DNA from: Marinobacter shengliensis
Lineage (GTDB): Bacteria > Pseudomonadota > Gammaproteobacteria > Pseudomonadales > Oleiphilaceae
Direction: 5' to 3'
Length of the DNA: 64,000 nt
Assembly: GCF_003007715.1 (NCBI RefSeq)
Contig: NZ_PXNO01000027.1
Coordinates: forward strand, 1-64,000
The notes beneath the pieces were generated by a model. It was given only the letters and a program-made list of their open reading frames with translations. It ran no database searches and was not told the DNA's origin. The position numbers and the translations under genes were made by a program. Positions 44,923 through 54,096 of this stretch are shown in pieces; the stretch's first letter is position 1; each line of letters starts with the position of its first letter.

Positions 44923-46482
44923 ATGCTGACCCGGCAAGTAGTCCCGTTGATCGCCAGGCTGAGCCTGTTATTGTTTGCGGGGCTGCTTGCCGGCTGCGCA
45001 AGGGGATTGCCGCCGGTCGACCATGGCCCGGTTTTGGCGGTATCCTCGGTGGCAGACTCCTTCACAACGGATCAGCGCCGGATGCACCTTGATCCCGAAT
45101 CCCGACTCTCTGCGTTTGGGCTGCTCGACACGGGCCGCGATGCCTTTGTGGTTCGCAGCGCCCTGATTGAAACCGCCAGTCAGCGCATTGATGCCCAATA
45201 TTACATCTGGAACGACGATGCCAGCGGCCGGTACCTGGCTGGCCGTCTGGTAGCCGCGGCAGACCGGGGCGTGCAGGTTCGCCTGTTGCTGGATGACATC
45301 AATGTGGCCGGCAAGGAATCCCTGTTTGCCATGATGGAGGCCCACCCGGCCATCAGCATCCGGATTTTCAATCCGTCTCCTTCCCGCAAGGGCGTTGGCC
45401 GTTGGCTGTCGTTCATCACCGACTTCGACCGCATCAACCGGCGCATGCACAACAAGACCTTTGTGGTGGATGGCAATGTCGGTATCACCGGCGGCCGCAA
45501 CATTGGCGATGAGTACTTTGACGAGCACCAGGAACTGAATTTCCGGGATCGCGACGTCATGGTGCTCGGGCCGCTGGCTGGCGCCATGACCGATAACTTT
45601 GAGGCCTACTGGCAAAGCCCGTGGTCCTACCCGCTGGGGCAATTGTATGAGCTGCCGGAATCGGAGCGTGCAGGTGACCGCTTATCCGGACTCAGCCGTG
45701 CCACCACCGAGCCGCTGCCTTTTGCTGCGCCCGTGCCCCAGGGCAGGGGCCAGGCGGAATCCCTGCTGGCAGGGTGGTTCGCTGACATGGTGAAGGCGGA
45801 GGCCGAGCTGGTGTTCGATCCGCCACCGGAAGACCTGGAAGCGCCGGCGGACAAACCGCGAAACACCGCAAAGGCCCTGTTTGATCTGATCGAATCGGCC
45901 CGGAAGGAAATTCTGATTGAGTCTGCCTACCTGATTCTGGCAGACGAGCAGCTGAACGGGCTGGACAATCTGGGCAACCACGGGCTGAAGGTAGCGGCGA
46001 TCACCAATTCGCTGGCCACCAACGATCTGGTCACCAATCATTCCGGCTACGCCCGCTGGCGGCGTGACATGCTGGAGCAAGGCTTTGACCTGTACGAGTT
46101 ACGCCCTGATGCGCCAGCCTGTAAACGTTGGGTGGCCAATGAACAAGCCTGTGATAACGGTGTGGTCAGCCTGCATTCCAAAGCCGTGGTGTTTGACCGG
46201 GAAACGTTGTTTATTGGCTCGTTCAACGTGAACCTGCGTTCGATCTATCTCAACGGCGAAACGGTGCTGGTGATTCGCAGCCCGCAACTGGCGCATGCGG
46301 TAGCCGAAGATATTGAGCGCGCCATGGCGCCGGAGAACAGCTGGCGGGTGAGCCTGAACGAGCAGGGTAGTCTGGTGTGGCAATCCCGGGATGGGGAGGT
46401 TTATCAGGAACCCGAGAGCGGATTCTGGCGCCGGGCGGCGTCCCGGATGTTGTCATGGCTGTCGATCGAGAAGTATCTCTGA
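44923..46482 (+). CDS. Phospholipase D-family lipoprotein, ClsC-like
   Basis: A 519-residue periplasmic-side lipoprotein: signal peptide with lipobox LAGC (Cys25), then two PLD catalytic motifs, HxKx4D at His176/Lys178/Asp183 (MHNKTFVVDG) followed by GGRN, and His418/Lys420/Asp425 (LHSKAVVFDR) followed by GSFN. This plan matches ClsC (YmdC)-type cardiolipin synthases, which use phosphatidylethanolamine as donor, often with a YmdB partner; no such partner is adjacent. A nuclease or phospholipase role is less likely. Last gene before the defence island. Confidence 0.88.
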   Translation: MLTRQVVPLIARLSLLLFAGLLAGCARGLPPVDHGPVLAVSSVADSFTTDQRRMHLDPESRLSAFGLLDTGRDAFVVRSALIETASQRIDAQYYIWNDDASGRYLAGRLVAAADRGVQVRLLLDDINVAGKESLFAMMEAHPAISIRIFNPSPSRKGVGRWLSFITDFDRINRRMHNKTFVVDGNVGITGGRNIGDEYFDEHQELNFRDRDVMVLGPLAGAMTDNFEAYWQSPWSYPLGQLYELPESERAGDRLSGLSRATTEPLPFAAPVPQGRGQAESLLAGWFADMVKAEAELVFDPPPEDLEAPADKPRNTAKALFDLIESARKEILIESAYLILADEQLNGLDNLGNHGLKVAAITNSLATNDLVTNHSGYARWRRDMLEQGFDLYELRPDAPACKRWVANEQACDNGVVSLHSKAVVFDRETLFIGSFNVNLRSIYLNGETVLVIRSPQLAHAVAEDIERAMAPENSWRVSLNEQGSLVWQSRDGEVYQEPESGFWRRAASRMLSWLSIEKYL

Positions 46483-46742
46483 GGGCGGTTGATCCCTCTT
46501 AATTCCTTTTTAGACATTGTACGGCTCTAGGCCGCATGGTTGTCGATTCAAAAGTTCCAATAATTGGTAATTCAAAATTAGACATTTTAAAAATAATTGT
46601 TATAAATCGATAAATCCATTAACGTCAACGTGTTACGTAATTTTATGCCTGTGTCGTGATTCGGGGCAGCGGCAGGAACTGAACCTTGGTTGACCAGACT
46701 CGTCTTGGAACACTGGATGGCGGTTGTACGCGGGTACTAGTG
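46483..46742. other. AT-rich junction before the defence island
   Basis: Directly after the phospholipase gene a small GAGGG/CCCTC hairpin (46481-46498) followed by a T-rich stretch may terminate its transcript. The next 170 bases are strongly AT-rich (TTAAAAATAATTGTTATAAATC) and mark the change from GC-rich core genes to the more AT-rich island. No integrase, tRNA or clear direct repeat is seen at the junction. Confidence 0.5.
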
Positions 46743-48011
46743 TTATCTGTATTTCCAGCTGTCCTGGAGATCGATCCGCCGCACTATTTTTGAGATTGAA
46801 GCCTCTAGATCTAACTCTTTCAGTGGTGAATATGCGCCAAGGTCTGAATCGATCATTGAAGAGACATGCGCCACTAAGCCCTTGGGGACTGAGAAGTCGA
46901 AAGAACCTTGGTTTTTTATTGGGTCCATAGTGTCTGCCTTGCTTGCCAACCAGGTCAGCCAATCTTCTCGTTCGTTGGAACGTTGATCAGGACAGCTAGT
47001 TTCTCTGATTGCGCCGACGAACCTCCTGATCCGCATGGCCTCTTCGTGCTGAGCAATACCGTGGTTTAGTCTCTGCCCACACTGGTTGTTGTAATGAAGA
47101 GCTTTGCGCACCAGGTCTGATAGGCGACTTTCCAACCTCTCAATGCGTTCTCTGTTTTTTCGGTCAATTTCGACTTGTTTTACTCGCGCTACCTCTTCCA
47201 AAACACCTTCGATGATTTCTGGAATTCGCTCTTCCAATTTTTTGTGTTTGTTGTCTTTGATTTCGTGCATCCACGACCCGGTGCCGAATTGGAATCTCAA
47301 GGTACCAGTGCTGTGATAGCGGTATTCCCAGGTCGTCCACCTGCGCTCAGACTTCACTCGTTCTTGTCGACGATGCTCTGTAATCGTGAATAGGATCTCT
47401 ACTCCATCCACAAATAATGAGTTCTTACTTCGATCTCTTTCTGAGGGGATCTGGATTTTCCACTGATTCCTCTGGAACTCGCGAAGAATGGCGTCCATAA
47501 GCAAAAGTGTTCGTTCCACCATTGCTGGCATGACGGCTATTCGGATCACATCGGCTGAACCTGGTAATACATGTTGGTACTTGTAATCACGAGCTGCTTT
47601 TGGTGAAGAGTAGGTCTTATAGGCTTTTCGAACGGTTGGTAGAGTCTCTGAAATTGACATGGCCGGACTTTGATTCGCGGAGACAGGTTCGCTCGCAGGA
47701 GGGGATGTCCGGTTAGGCGTCTTAGCCCTCTGCATGCGAGCTTTTGGGTTATCCGGCGTTGGCTTTTTCTTATTCGGTTTCCGGATTTTACCCTCGAGAG
47801 CGACGGTTTCTTCGGGGTCTCCGGTCAGGAACGGTTGGCTAGGTGACTTGCCCATAGACACTAAGGTCCAGTGCCCTGGGTTCGGCAGAGGAATGTTGTG
47901 CTGCTTACTGGCATAAGTAATTGCGTTTGGGTCGACTTCCCAAGCTGTTGCAAGCTCTCTCCTCGGGGTCGACCAGAGAGCCTCGTAGAGCGCCTGCCGG
48001 GTGATTTCCAT
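46743..48011 (-). CDS. Hypothetical protein with N-terminal HTH-like domain
   Basis: About 422 residues from ATG 48011, which has GAGG at workable spacing; ATG 48020 is an alternative. The first 60 residues (ITRQALYEALWSTPRRELATAW...NIPLPNPGHWTLV) match a pattern known to me from many uncharacterised island proteins, TRxxLYxxVWxxP...xxIPxPxxGYW, which looks like a helix-turn-helix. Residues 60-130 are Pro/Lys-rich linker; 150-330 form an alpha/beta region with a basic coiled coil (KQVEIDRKNRERIERLESRL). No catalytic motif is recognised. It sits at the island edge and is transcribed away from the antitoxin gene. It might be a DNA-binding regulator or defence factor. Confidence 0.65.
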   Translation of the reverse strand: MEITRQALYEALWSTPRRELATAWEVDPNAITYASKQHNIPLPNPGHWTLVSMGKSPSQPFLTGDPEETVALEGKIRKPNKKKPTPDNPKARMQRAKTPNRTSPPASEPVSANQSPAMSISETLPTVRKAYKTYSSPKAARDYKYQHVLPGSADVIRIAVMPAMVERTLLLMDAILREFQRNQWKIQIPSERDRSKNSLFVDGVEILFTITEHRRQERVKSERRWTTWEYRYHSTGTLRFQFGTGSWMHEIKDNKHKKLEERIPEIIEGVLEEVARVKQVEIDRKNRERIERLESRLSDLVRKALHYNNQCGQRLNHGIAQHEEAMRIRRFVGAIRETSCPDQRSNEREDWLTWLASKADTMDPIKNQGSFDFSVPKGLVAHVSSMIDSDLGAYSPLKELDLEASISKIVRRIDLQDSWKYR

Positions 48012-48020
48012 TGGAGACAT

Positions 48021-48867
48021 CCTCGCTTGCTTAATGGCCAGATCTGACAGATTGTAGTTTCGGCTCGAATGAACTCTTAAATGGCAGCATGGCGGTCTTG
48101 GCTCGTATCCAAACGGAGCAGTACAACCCCATTGTCCTGAGAAAACTATAGTTACAAGAAGGAGGTTTTGTTGCCAAGATCAGAATGCGGGAAAAGCCAA
48201 ATCGAACGAAATTGAGCAATTGACAGTCGAGACAGGCTCAGCGGTTAGGGGGTTAACGCGGAGTCGCTCGGGGCGAGGTGAGAGAAGATGCCGGTCCTGA
48301 ACAAGTTGACCACGCCGTTACCGACAGTGGTGGAGCGCATGACTCTGCGAGCTTCTTCAGAGGCTGCTGCGTGCAGTATGTGTCGTGTAAGCTGCGGAAA
48401 CTAATAAACTCGTGGACCAACCATCTCTAGTTCTCCTCTTCATTCTCAGAGAATTTTAAGGCGCAGATTCGTGAAGTGTTTGTCTGGTAAGTTGCTAAAA
48501 TTAAATAACTTTTGGGCCGATCATTTTTCTACCTCCAGATCAGTCTTGTCAAGGTAAATTGATCCATTGGGTCGTCTTTGTCAAGTCCTTCGTTGGATCT
48601 GTGTCCCGTCACTATTCGGGCCGATTTGCACCGCTGGCGATCAAGATTCAAGGCAATAGGGCACTCGTGCTTCGGGCTGCATCCGAACTGAGAAATACAA
48701 CTTTCATGTCTATGACGGAGCTATAGTTGTAGCAAGTAGTTGTCTTGGCCTCCACCAGCCCGCGCTTGAGGACATCTCGCACGAGATCGAGCGCTCGTCA
48801 GTCGTGATAGGCTTAGCCACTGGGAGATTAATATGTTGCCAGTCAAGAAAAGTGAAAGGGAGCGGTC
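48021..48867. other. Long spacer with degenerate direct repeats, no convincing gene
   Basis: Nothing in these 847 bases encodes a recognisable protein. A degenerate direct repeat about 101 bases apart is visible: around 48386-48437 (GTAAGCTGCGGAAACTAATAA) and around 48487-48538 (GTAAGTTGCTAAAATTAAATAA). A 38-codon frame at 48288-48404 (MPVLNKLTTPLPTVV...) has a possible ribosome site but no support. The right part, 48700-48867, should contain the promoter of the antitoxin/Abi genes. It could be decayed genes or an RNA-coding spacer. Confidence 0.45.
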
Positions 48868-49131
48868 ATGAGCAAGTCGATCAAGCAGTTATTACCAGCA
48901 GAAAATCACGTCACCCTCCGAGAGTTTTCAAGAGGTCCAGCTCGTTGCTTCGAAGATGCACCTGTTGCTGTCGTATCTAAAGGTCGTCCTGTCGGTTACC
49001 TTCTGAGTCCTGAACTGTTCGAAACCCTCACTTTCCTAATGGCTCAAATCAAAGATCCTGTTTTGGTTAAGGAAGAACTTAATCTGTCGGATGCATGGTT
49101 AAATCAGGTTGTCGGTGGCCAGGATGTCTGA
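48868..49131 (+). CDS. Phd/YefM-like antitoxin
   Basis: An 87-residue protein whose N-terminus (NHVTLREFSRGPARCFEDAPVAVVSKGRPVGYLLSPELFETL) follows the Phd/YefM fold: a strand-helix-strand-strand DNA-binding part with the 'V.ltkrGkp.a.llspe.ye.l' pattern. The C-terminal 30 residues would wrap the partner. RBS GGGAGCGG precedes ATG 48868. The partner is not a classical Doc/YoeB toxin: the overlapping next gene is an Abi-alpha protein, an arrangement that suggests an antitoxin-like regulator for an abortive-infection effector. Confidence 0.78.
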   Translation: MSKSIKQLLPAENHVTLREFSRGPARCFEDAPVAVVSKGRPVGYLLSPELFETLTFLMAQIKDPVLVKEELNLSDAWLNQVVGGQDV

Positions 49132-49849
49132 GGAGGCGAAGGCAGTTCAGGAAGTTGCGAAAACCACGGACACTGCAATTCGTGCATTAGAAAGGATGGG
49201 AAAGTTTATTTCGGATGTTGCCGGTGTTCCCATTGCTACGGCAGTGGGAATCTTCGAAGACAAACTACGTTACATCAGATGGGAAAATCAGGTCCGGCTC
49301 ATAGATAAAGCCAATGAAAAGCTGGCTCAGCGAGGATTATCTGCTCCCTCTCGCACGCTTTCGTTGCAGTTCGCTGTGCCGCTCGTTGAGGCCGCGTCGC
49401 TTGAAGAGGACGACTACCTTAAAGATATGTGGGCTACGGTATTGGTGAACGCTGCGGATGAAACAGTTGAAGTTCAGCTCAGACGGGCATTTATAAGCAT
49501 TCTGGAAGACATGACGTCTCTCGATGTGCGGATTTTGAAAGTCATTGGAGTCGCAGGTCAAAACTCTGGTTATCAATGGAACATATTAAACCCAGGATCT
49601 TATCTGGGCTACCTACCAGAAAAAGCAGCCGCAATGGACGAGTTTCAGGACGGAATTCCGGAGCCAACACAGGATGTCCGGATTGCTGTTGGCAATTTAC
49701 AGAGGCTAAATCTTCTTTCGATCTCAGATACAGTAGATGGCGTTTCCGACCCGAACCACGTAAGGATTACAGAATTGGGAAAAGAGCTGCTTCGTCTGTG
49801 TTCCGGTGATGGAGATTCTTTGGTTTCTCATGGCCATGAAGGCAAATAA
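49124..49849 (+). CDS. Abi-alpha family protein (DUF4393), abortive infection candidate
   Basis: About 241 residues from ATG 49124, which overlaps the antitoxin gene by 8 bases. The region GKFISDVAGVPIATAVGIFEDKLRYIRWENQVRLIDKANEKLAQRGL, followed by FAVPLVEAASLEEDDYLKDMWATVLVNAAD, matches the Abi-alpha/DUF4393 pattern as I know it (…DKIRYWRFKNQVRIL…PLLEAASLE…MWANLLANA). The C-terminal part is a winged-helix-like segment (RIAVGNLQRLNLLSI...RITELGKELLRLC). The biochemical activity of the family is not established. Coupling to a Phd-like gene suggests a two-gene toxin-antitoxin-like defence unit. Confidence 0.82.
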   Translation: MSEEAKAVQEVAKTTDTAIRALERMGKFISDVAGVPIATAVGIFEDKLRYIRWENQVRLIDKANEKLAQRGLSAPSRTLSLQFAVPLVEAASLEEDDYLKDMWATVLVNAADETVEVQLRRAFISILEDMTSLDVRILKVIGVAGQNSGYQWNILNPGSYLGYLPEKAAAMDEFQDGIPEPTQDVRIAVGNLQRLNLLSISDTVDGVSDPNHVRITELGKELLRLCSGDGDSLVSHGHEGK

Positions 49850-50035
49850 ACTGAAACTGGACAACGACCTGAACTTTGGCTCCCAAATGATGGGCTATAA
49901 AACCATCTGGAACTGTCCAATATTGCAGATTATTCATTCCGAGTGTTTCCGGCCCTGTGAGTTCTGACAAGGCTGACATTTTCCAAGCGTCGATGAGCGA
50001 GAGGCGCAACTGTTCAATCGTATTAAAGGTTTAAG

Positions 50036-50596
50036 ATGACATCTTCAGCATTCGAGACGTTCCAACATGCAATTCAAGACGCGGCTGACCTGTTTAACTT
50101 ATTTGATGCCCTGAACAAAAAACCACCTCCTCCGGAGGCCGAGGTTTTGAAGCGCGCAAGCCTTGTTATGGCACTGGCGGCGTTGGAGACCTATGTAGAG
50201 GATCGAATTGTCGAAGCCGCGAATGCAGTATCGGGCGTGGGATCAGAACAAAGTGCACTCGTGAAGTTTTATAGATCATCGCTTGAGAACGACCTGAAGT
50301 TTTTTCATACACCAAGCACAGATCGAATAAAGGCAATTTTCAAAAAGTACCTGGACATCGACATTACTGAAGCGTGGGTTTGGAATCACTTCGATGCTGG
50401 CCGCGCAAAAAGTGAACTTAACAAAATTGCGAAAAAGCGCGGTGACATTGCGCATCGGTCTTGGCGACCAGTCGCTGGCCAGCCAAGTTCCCATGCCGTT
50501 ACACGAGAAGATTTACGAAAACATATCCGTTTTATCAGAGACCTAGTGGAAGCAACGGATAATTTTCTGGGCGAGTTGCTTTCCAAGCCCGCTTAA
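50036..50596 (+). CDS. HEPN-domain protein (RiboL-PSP-HEPN/MAE_28990-like)
   Basis: A 186-residue alpha-helical protein. The run KIAKKRGDIAHRSW at about 131-144 carries the Rx4H HEPN motif (Arg-Gly-Asp-Ile-Ala-His), and the upstream LVMALAALETYVEDRIVEA helix is typical for HEPN proteins of this type, which are associated with toxin and defence loci as RNases or RNA-binding partners. Two short frames (for example 49836-49967) lie in the 186-base gap before it but none is convincing. It converges on the VWA gene with 29 bases between stops. Whether it acts alone or with Abi-alpha or the MoxR-VWA pair is unknown. Confidence 0.75.
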   Translation: MTSSAFETFQHAIQDAADLFNLFDALNKKPPPPEAEVLKRASLVMALAALETYVEDRIVEAANAVSGVGSEQSALVKFYRSSLENDLKFFHTPSTDRIKAIFKKYLDIDITEAWVWNHFDAGRAKSELNKIAKKRGDIAHRSWRPVAGQPSSHAVTREDLRKHIRFIRDLVEATDNFLGELLSKPA

Positions 50597-50625
50597 TGAC
50601 CTTGTTTGCCCTCTTTGTGAGGGGC

Positions 50626-52113
50626 TTAGGTTCTATCTTCCACTATCCGACTTTGGAAAGTCAGTAACTCCTGAATGCGACTTCGCTCTGGGTCATAAAT
50701 CCACTCCCGGTCGAAGAGCGTTTCCAGTCTCTGACTCATAAAAGATGGACCAATGACCAATGAGTAGAACCGATTCCCATGTGCCCTGTGTTCTTCGATA
50801 GCAGGGAGCATCTCATCAGGAAGCTCTGACATAATGAAATCAGAGATGATAAGCAGATCCGCTTTCTTATACTTGTCACGCTTCATGGTCTTTAGTGCAT
50901 GTTGAAGAGCAGGAGCTACATCAGTGCCGCCATGAAACGACATTTTCAAGAAGTCTATGAGAGCGGCCATACCCATCTCGTCTGACAGTTCAAGTGTATG
51001 AATGCCCGTTGAGAAGTTGATCAAGTAGCAGTGGCGCTTTTTTTCTCGAGCTTTGGATGAGAGGTACATGGCGACAGCTTTGGCAATGGTTTCCGGCATC
51101 CCATGCATGGAGCCACTGGTATCGACACAAATAACCATTGGCCCTTCCTGTTCTTCGTCCTCGACCTGGCGGTCAGCTTCGATCTCTAATGTTTCTTTCA
51201 CGTCTTGGATGCCCTGCATCTCGAAACACATGAGACGTGACTCAACGAACTTCAAATCGAATAGAATAGCGGTATCCTCGTCTGCCAAAAGAGCTTTTTC
51301 GCTCGGCAGTATGTGCTCCAGATCCCTTCCCAAACGGATGCCTACGATTTCCTCTCGAGAATTGATATCGGGTAATTGGAGTATCCGCGTTTCTTCGAGC
51401 TGGACCCGTTCTATTCTCTCAGATAGCTCTATTTGCCGAATCTTGCCGAGCAATTCGCAAAGTGACTGAGCGCCCTCATCGTTTTGTAGGTACGTTGCCC
51501 AACGAGTAAATTGCTCGATGTCCTGAGCAGAAAGGTTCCCCTTTGAAAGATCCAGTAGAAGGCCGGGATTGAGGCCGAGAGTCTCGATCTTCTGCTGCAA
51601 CAGCTCTAGTCTATCGAGAATATCTTTTAACTGTTCCAAAAACTGTTTGCGGCGCGCCTCAATAGTTTTAAGTTCCCATTCACTGCGAGTTTCGTCCATG
51701 TATTTTTGCCATGAGGCAAGCAACAGGCGACCATTGAGGGCAATGTCATCTTGAGTTTCTTTGGGTTGGCTGCCGGCGTTCTTTTCGGGTTTGCCAATCT
51801 GACTCCAGAATGACTGTTGAGGCGGGTGCTTGGCTGCGCGACAAAATTCAGTGAAATCATTTATCGCTCGATTGATATGGGCTTGGGATAACTCGCCGGT
51901 TTCAACAGTCGTGACGAATTCATCAAGCTTGGTGGCGTGATGGTTAAACGGAAAATCTGTTTGCAGGCTTTTAGAAGTTGCTGTCTGCCATTGGTCGAGC
52001 TGTTCGTTGACATAATTTGAAATTGTAGGCGAATCTCCCACAAGTTTGGGATACTGATCAAAGACAACGTTGCCGATAGTCTCAGCGGCATATTCAGCAC
52101 GTCTCATTGACAT
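50626..52113 (-). CDS. viaA: VWA-domain protein, ViaA-like partner of the MoxR ATPase
   Basis: A 495-residue protein: helical N-terminal two thirds with a coiled coil around 145-245, then a von Willebrand A domain (about 325-480) with an intact MIDAS (Asp331-Thr-Ser-Gly-Ser-Met, GGTD later, and ISDF). The layout is that of ViaA (YieM), which binds RavA. Its start overlaps the RavA-like stop by 10 bases. In E. coli RavA-ViaA modulates respiratory complexes and aminoglycoside sensitivity; here the pair lies in a defence island and may instead serve as an NTP-driven conflict module. Gene symbol is by similarity of plan, not proven orthology. Confidence 0.82.
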   Translation of the reverse strand: MSMRRAEYAAETIGNVVFDQYPKLVGDSPTISNYVNEQLDQWQTATSKSLQTDFPFNHHATKLDEFVTTVETGELSQAHINRAINDFTEFCRAAKHPPQQSFWSQIGKPEKNAGSQPKETQDDIALNGRLLLASWQKYMDETRSEWELKTIEARRKQFLEQLKDILDRLELLQQKIETLGLNPGLLLDLSKGNLSAQDIEQFTRWATYLQNDEGAQSLCELLGKIRQIELSERIERVQLEETRILQLPDINSREEIVGIRLGRDLEHILPSEKALLADEDTAILFDLKFVESRLMCFEMQGIQDVKETLEIEADRQVEDEEQEGPMVICVDTSGSMHGMPETIAKAVAMYLSSKAREKKRHCYLINFSTGIHTLELSDEMGMAALIDFLKMSFHGGTDVAPALQHALKTMKRDKYKKADLLIISDFIMSELPDEMLPAIEEHRAHGNRFYSLVIGPSFMSQRLETLFDREWIYDPERSRIQELLTFQSRIVEDRT

Positions 52114-53846
52114 AACTCTTCCAATCGTTCGCAGTCCTTGATCCGCAGCTTCAGGCTGTCAATTTGATTATCAATGCCGGTGAGTGCCAGTTGGACACTC
52201 TCTTCTGTAACGAATGGAGAGTGAAGGGCTTTTTGATAGCCTGAACGCTTTTTCTCAACTTTTTTGAGAATTGCGATTAGGTTTGCACGAATTACTCCAA
52301 CGGATTCAGCCAAGGAATCAACGAGACGGGTATTGACCTCCGCTTTTTTGTCGCCTTTGTGGTAAAGAATTTTCGGCTTGAAGTTTACGGTTTGATCTCT
52401 TCGACGATTCCAGCTTATCCGACAAGTACCTTGTCCATCGAATTGACAGGTATAGTCCTCTAGCTCATTGCCACGTTCGTCGAGCGGGGTGAAGCTATCG
52501 GTGGTTTTTAGTTTGCTTGCTGGAATTAGAATGTCTTTTTGGACTCTTTCGTTGTAAAACAACTCAAAGACGACCCGGCGCTTAAAGAACTTTTTGCGCT
52601 GGATAGTGACCGTTTCGTATACATCTGAGGAGTGAAACAGCTCTTTCTGTATCTCTTTGTCAAGTGACTCTTTTTCTCTGTCGATTTCAGCAAGATTGAA
52701 CCCGCTGTCGAAACCTGAGCTTTTGATCGCATCCGTAACAACATCCATCACTGCCTGACGATTTTTTTCATGAGTCCAGAGGCAGTGTTTCAAAAGTACA
52801 GCATCGCTGTGGTTCGTTTCTGCGCGCCCATTGAAAAATGCGGATGCTTTCATCAGCATCGCGGCACGCTGCCACCGTCGATCAGAAACGTAAACGTCTA
52901 ACTCACCTGACGTCTCAGCCAAAGCTGCTCGGATCAAGTGGATGATGGTCAGGGTTTCTGATGAGAGGTGAACGTTATGAAGTTGTTGCCTCCACTCGAC
53001 CCACTCGTCAGGTTTAACGACTAGTCCCTCGGGAATGGCAACATTCGCTTCGGTAGGTTTGCTCTTGAGAAGACGATCAAAATGCTCGTTTTGGCTAATA
53101 GGGCCCACAAGAAGTCGAATAATGAAGCGATCGTATAATGCCTCCAGCCCTTGGTTAGCCTCAGGAGTCTCGTTAGAGGCTGCAATCAGTGCCTTCAGTG
53201 GAGTCGGCTCGGTCACTTCTCCATTGCGGAAAATCCGTTCGTTTATCAATGTTAGAAGAGTGTTTAGAATTGCCGGGCTCGACTTCCAGATTTCATCCAG
53301 AAATGCGAACTCGGCTTTTGGCAAGTAAGCCTCAGTTTTCCGTGTGTACTGGTCTTCTTTGAGAGCTTTGATGGAAACGGGCCCAAACACCTCTTCGGGA
53401 GTACTGAAGCGATTCATCAGATACTCGAAATACGTTGGACGTTGAAAAGCGCAGGCAATGCGTCTTGAGATTAGGCTTTTCGCTGTACCGGGAGGGCCGA
53501 AAAGAAATGTGTTCTGACCGCATAGCGCACCCAGAAGGGATACTGCGATAATCTCTTCCCGCTCGAACATACCATCACTGACGGCTTCAACCAGCTGATA
53601 AATCCGTTTTTGTAAGCCTTTGCTTTTCTCGCACTTGTTTATCAGTTCTGGAACTTTGCTCTCCAGGAGTGATTTACCTTTCTGCTTGCCCTGGAATGAG
53701 ATTGTTCCGGAAGGCTCGAACCAATTCATGATGCCGCCATCTAGGCGAAAAACTTTTCGGTCTTGTTGAGTCTCGTCCCATTCGCCATCCAGCGGAGATA
53801 GTCGGGTGGCAAGCTCATCAAAACTACCGTTAAACATCAGTCCCAT
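52104..53846 (-). CDS. ravA: MoxR-family AAA+ ATPase, RavA-like, with extra N-terminal module
   Basis: A 580-residue AAA+ protein. Residues 78-380 closely follow RavA: Walker A GPPGTAKS (117-124), FEYLMNRFSTPEEVFGPVSIKALK, Walker B AFLDEIWKSSPAILNTLL (181-) and the sensor region ASNETPEANQGLEALYDRFIIRL. The C-terminal part resembles the RavA discontinuous/LARA region plus a coiled coil. The first about 70 residues are not part of RavA: a compact beta-rich module, FDELATRLSPLDGEWDE followed by GGIMNWFEPSGTISFQGK, of a type I associate with defence and nucleotide-signalling proteins. It is upstream of the VWA partner and downstream of McrBC on the same strand. Confidence 0.85.
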   Translation of the reverse strand: MGLMFNGSFDELATRLSPLDGEWDETQQDRKVFRLDGGIMNWFEPSGTISFQGKQKGKSLLESKVPELINKCEKSKGLQKRIYQLVEAVSDGMFEREEIIAVSLLGALCGQNTFLFGPPGTAKSLISRRIACAFQRPTYFEYLMNRFSTPEEVFGPVSIKALKEDQYTRKTEAYLPKAEFAFLDEIWKSSPAILNTLLTLINERIFRNGEVTEPTPLKALIAASNETPEANQGLEALYDRFIIRLLVGPISQNEHFDRLLKSKPTEANVAIPEGLVVKPDEWVEWRQQLHNVHLSSETLTIIHLIRAALAETSGELDVYVSDRRWQRAAMLMKASAFFNGRAETNHSDAVLLKHCLWTHEKNRQAVMDVVTDAIKSSGFDSGFNLAEIDREKESLDKEIQKELFHSSDVYETVTIQRKKFFKRRVVFELFYNERVQKDILIPASKLKTTDSFTPLDERGNELEDYTCQFDGQGTCRISWNRRRDQTVNFKPKILYHKGDKKAEVNTRLVDSLAESVGVIRANLIAILKKVEKKRSGYQKALHSPFVTEESVQLALTGIDNQIDSLKLRIKDCERLEELCQ

Positions 53847-54096
53847 ACTTCAATTAATCCTTGTTGCTCGGTTCTACATAAAGCAGATTCCTAACCGTCG
53901 TAGCGCTCCGGTCGTCACGGCTGCTCCGCCTGCTGTAACAGGGCATTAATCACTAATTTAAGTCTATGAATTTACAGATATTGGGTGCGCACGGGAAGCA
54001 CTTTGCTGTGTATTGCAAACACGCTCAACAACGTTTCCACCGGTGACTCCTAGAATATCCTCGCCAGAGTTCCTCCTATCCGATTGGACGTATGGT

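Noticed and set aside
46483..46742. Island attachment site
   Set aside because: The composition changes here, but there is no tRNA, integrase or direct repeat that I can pair with the other end, which lies outside the window.
49836..49967. 43-codon frame overlapping the end of the Abi-alpha gene
   Set aside because: No ribosome site, no recognisable features; kept only as a possibility.
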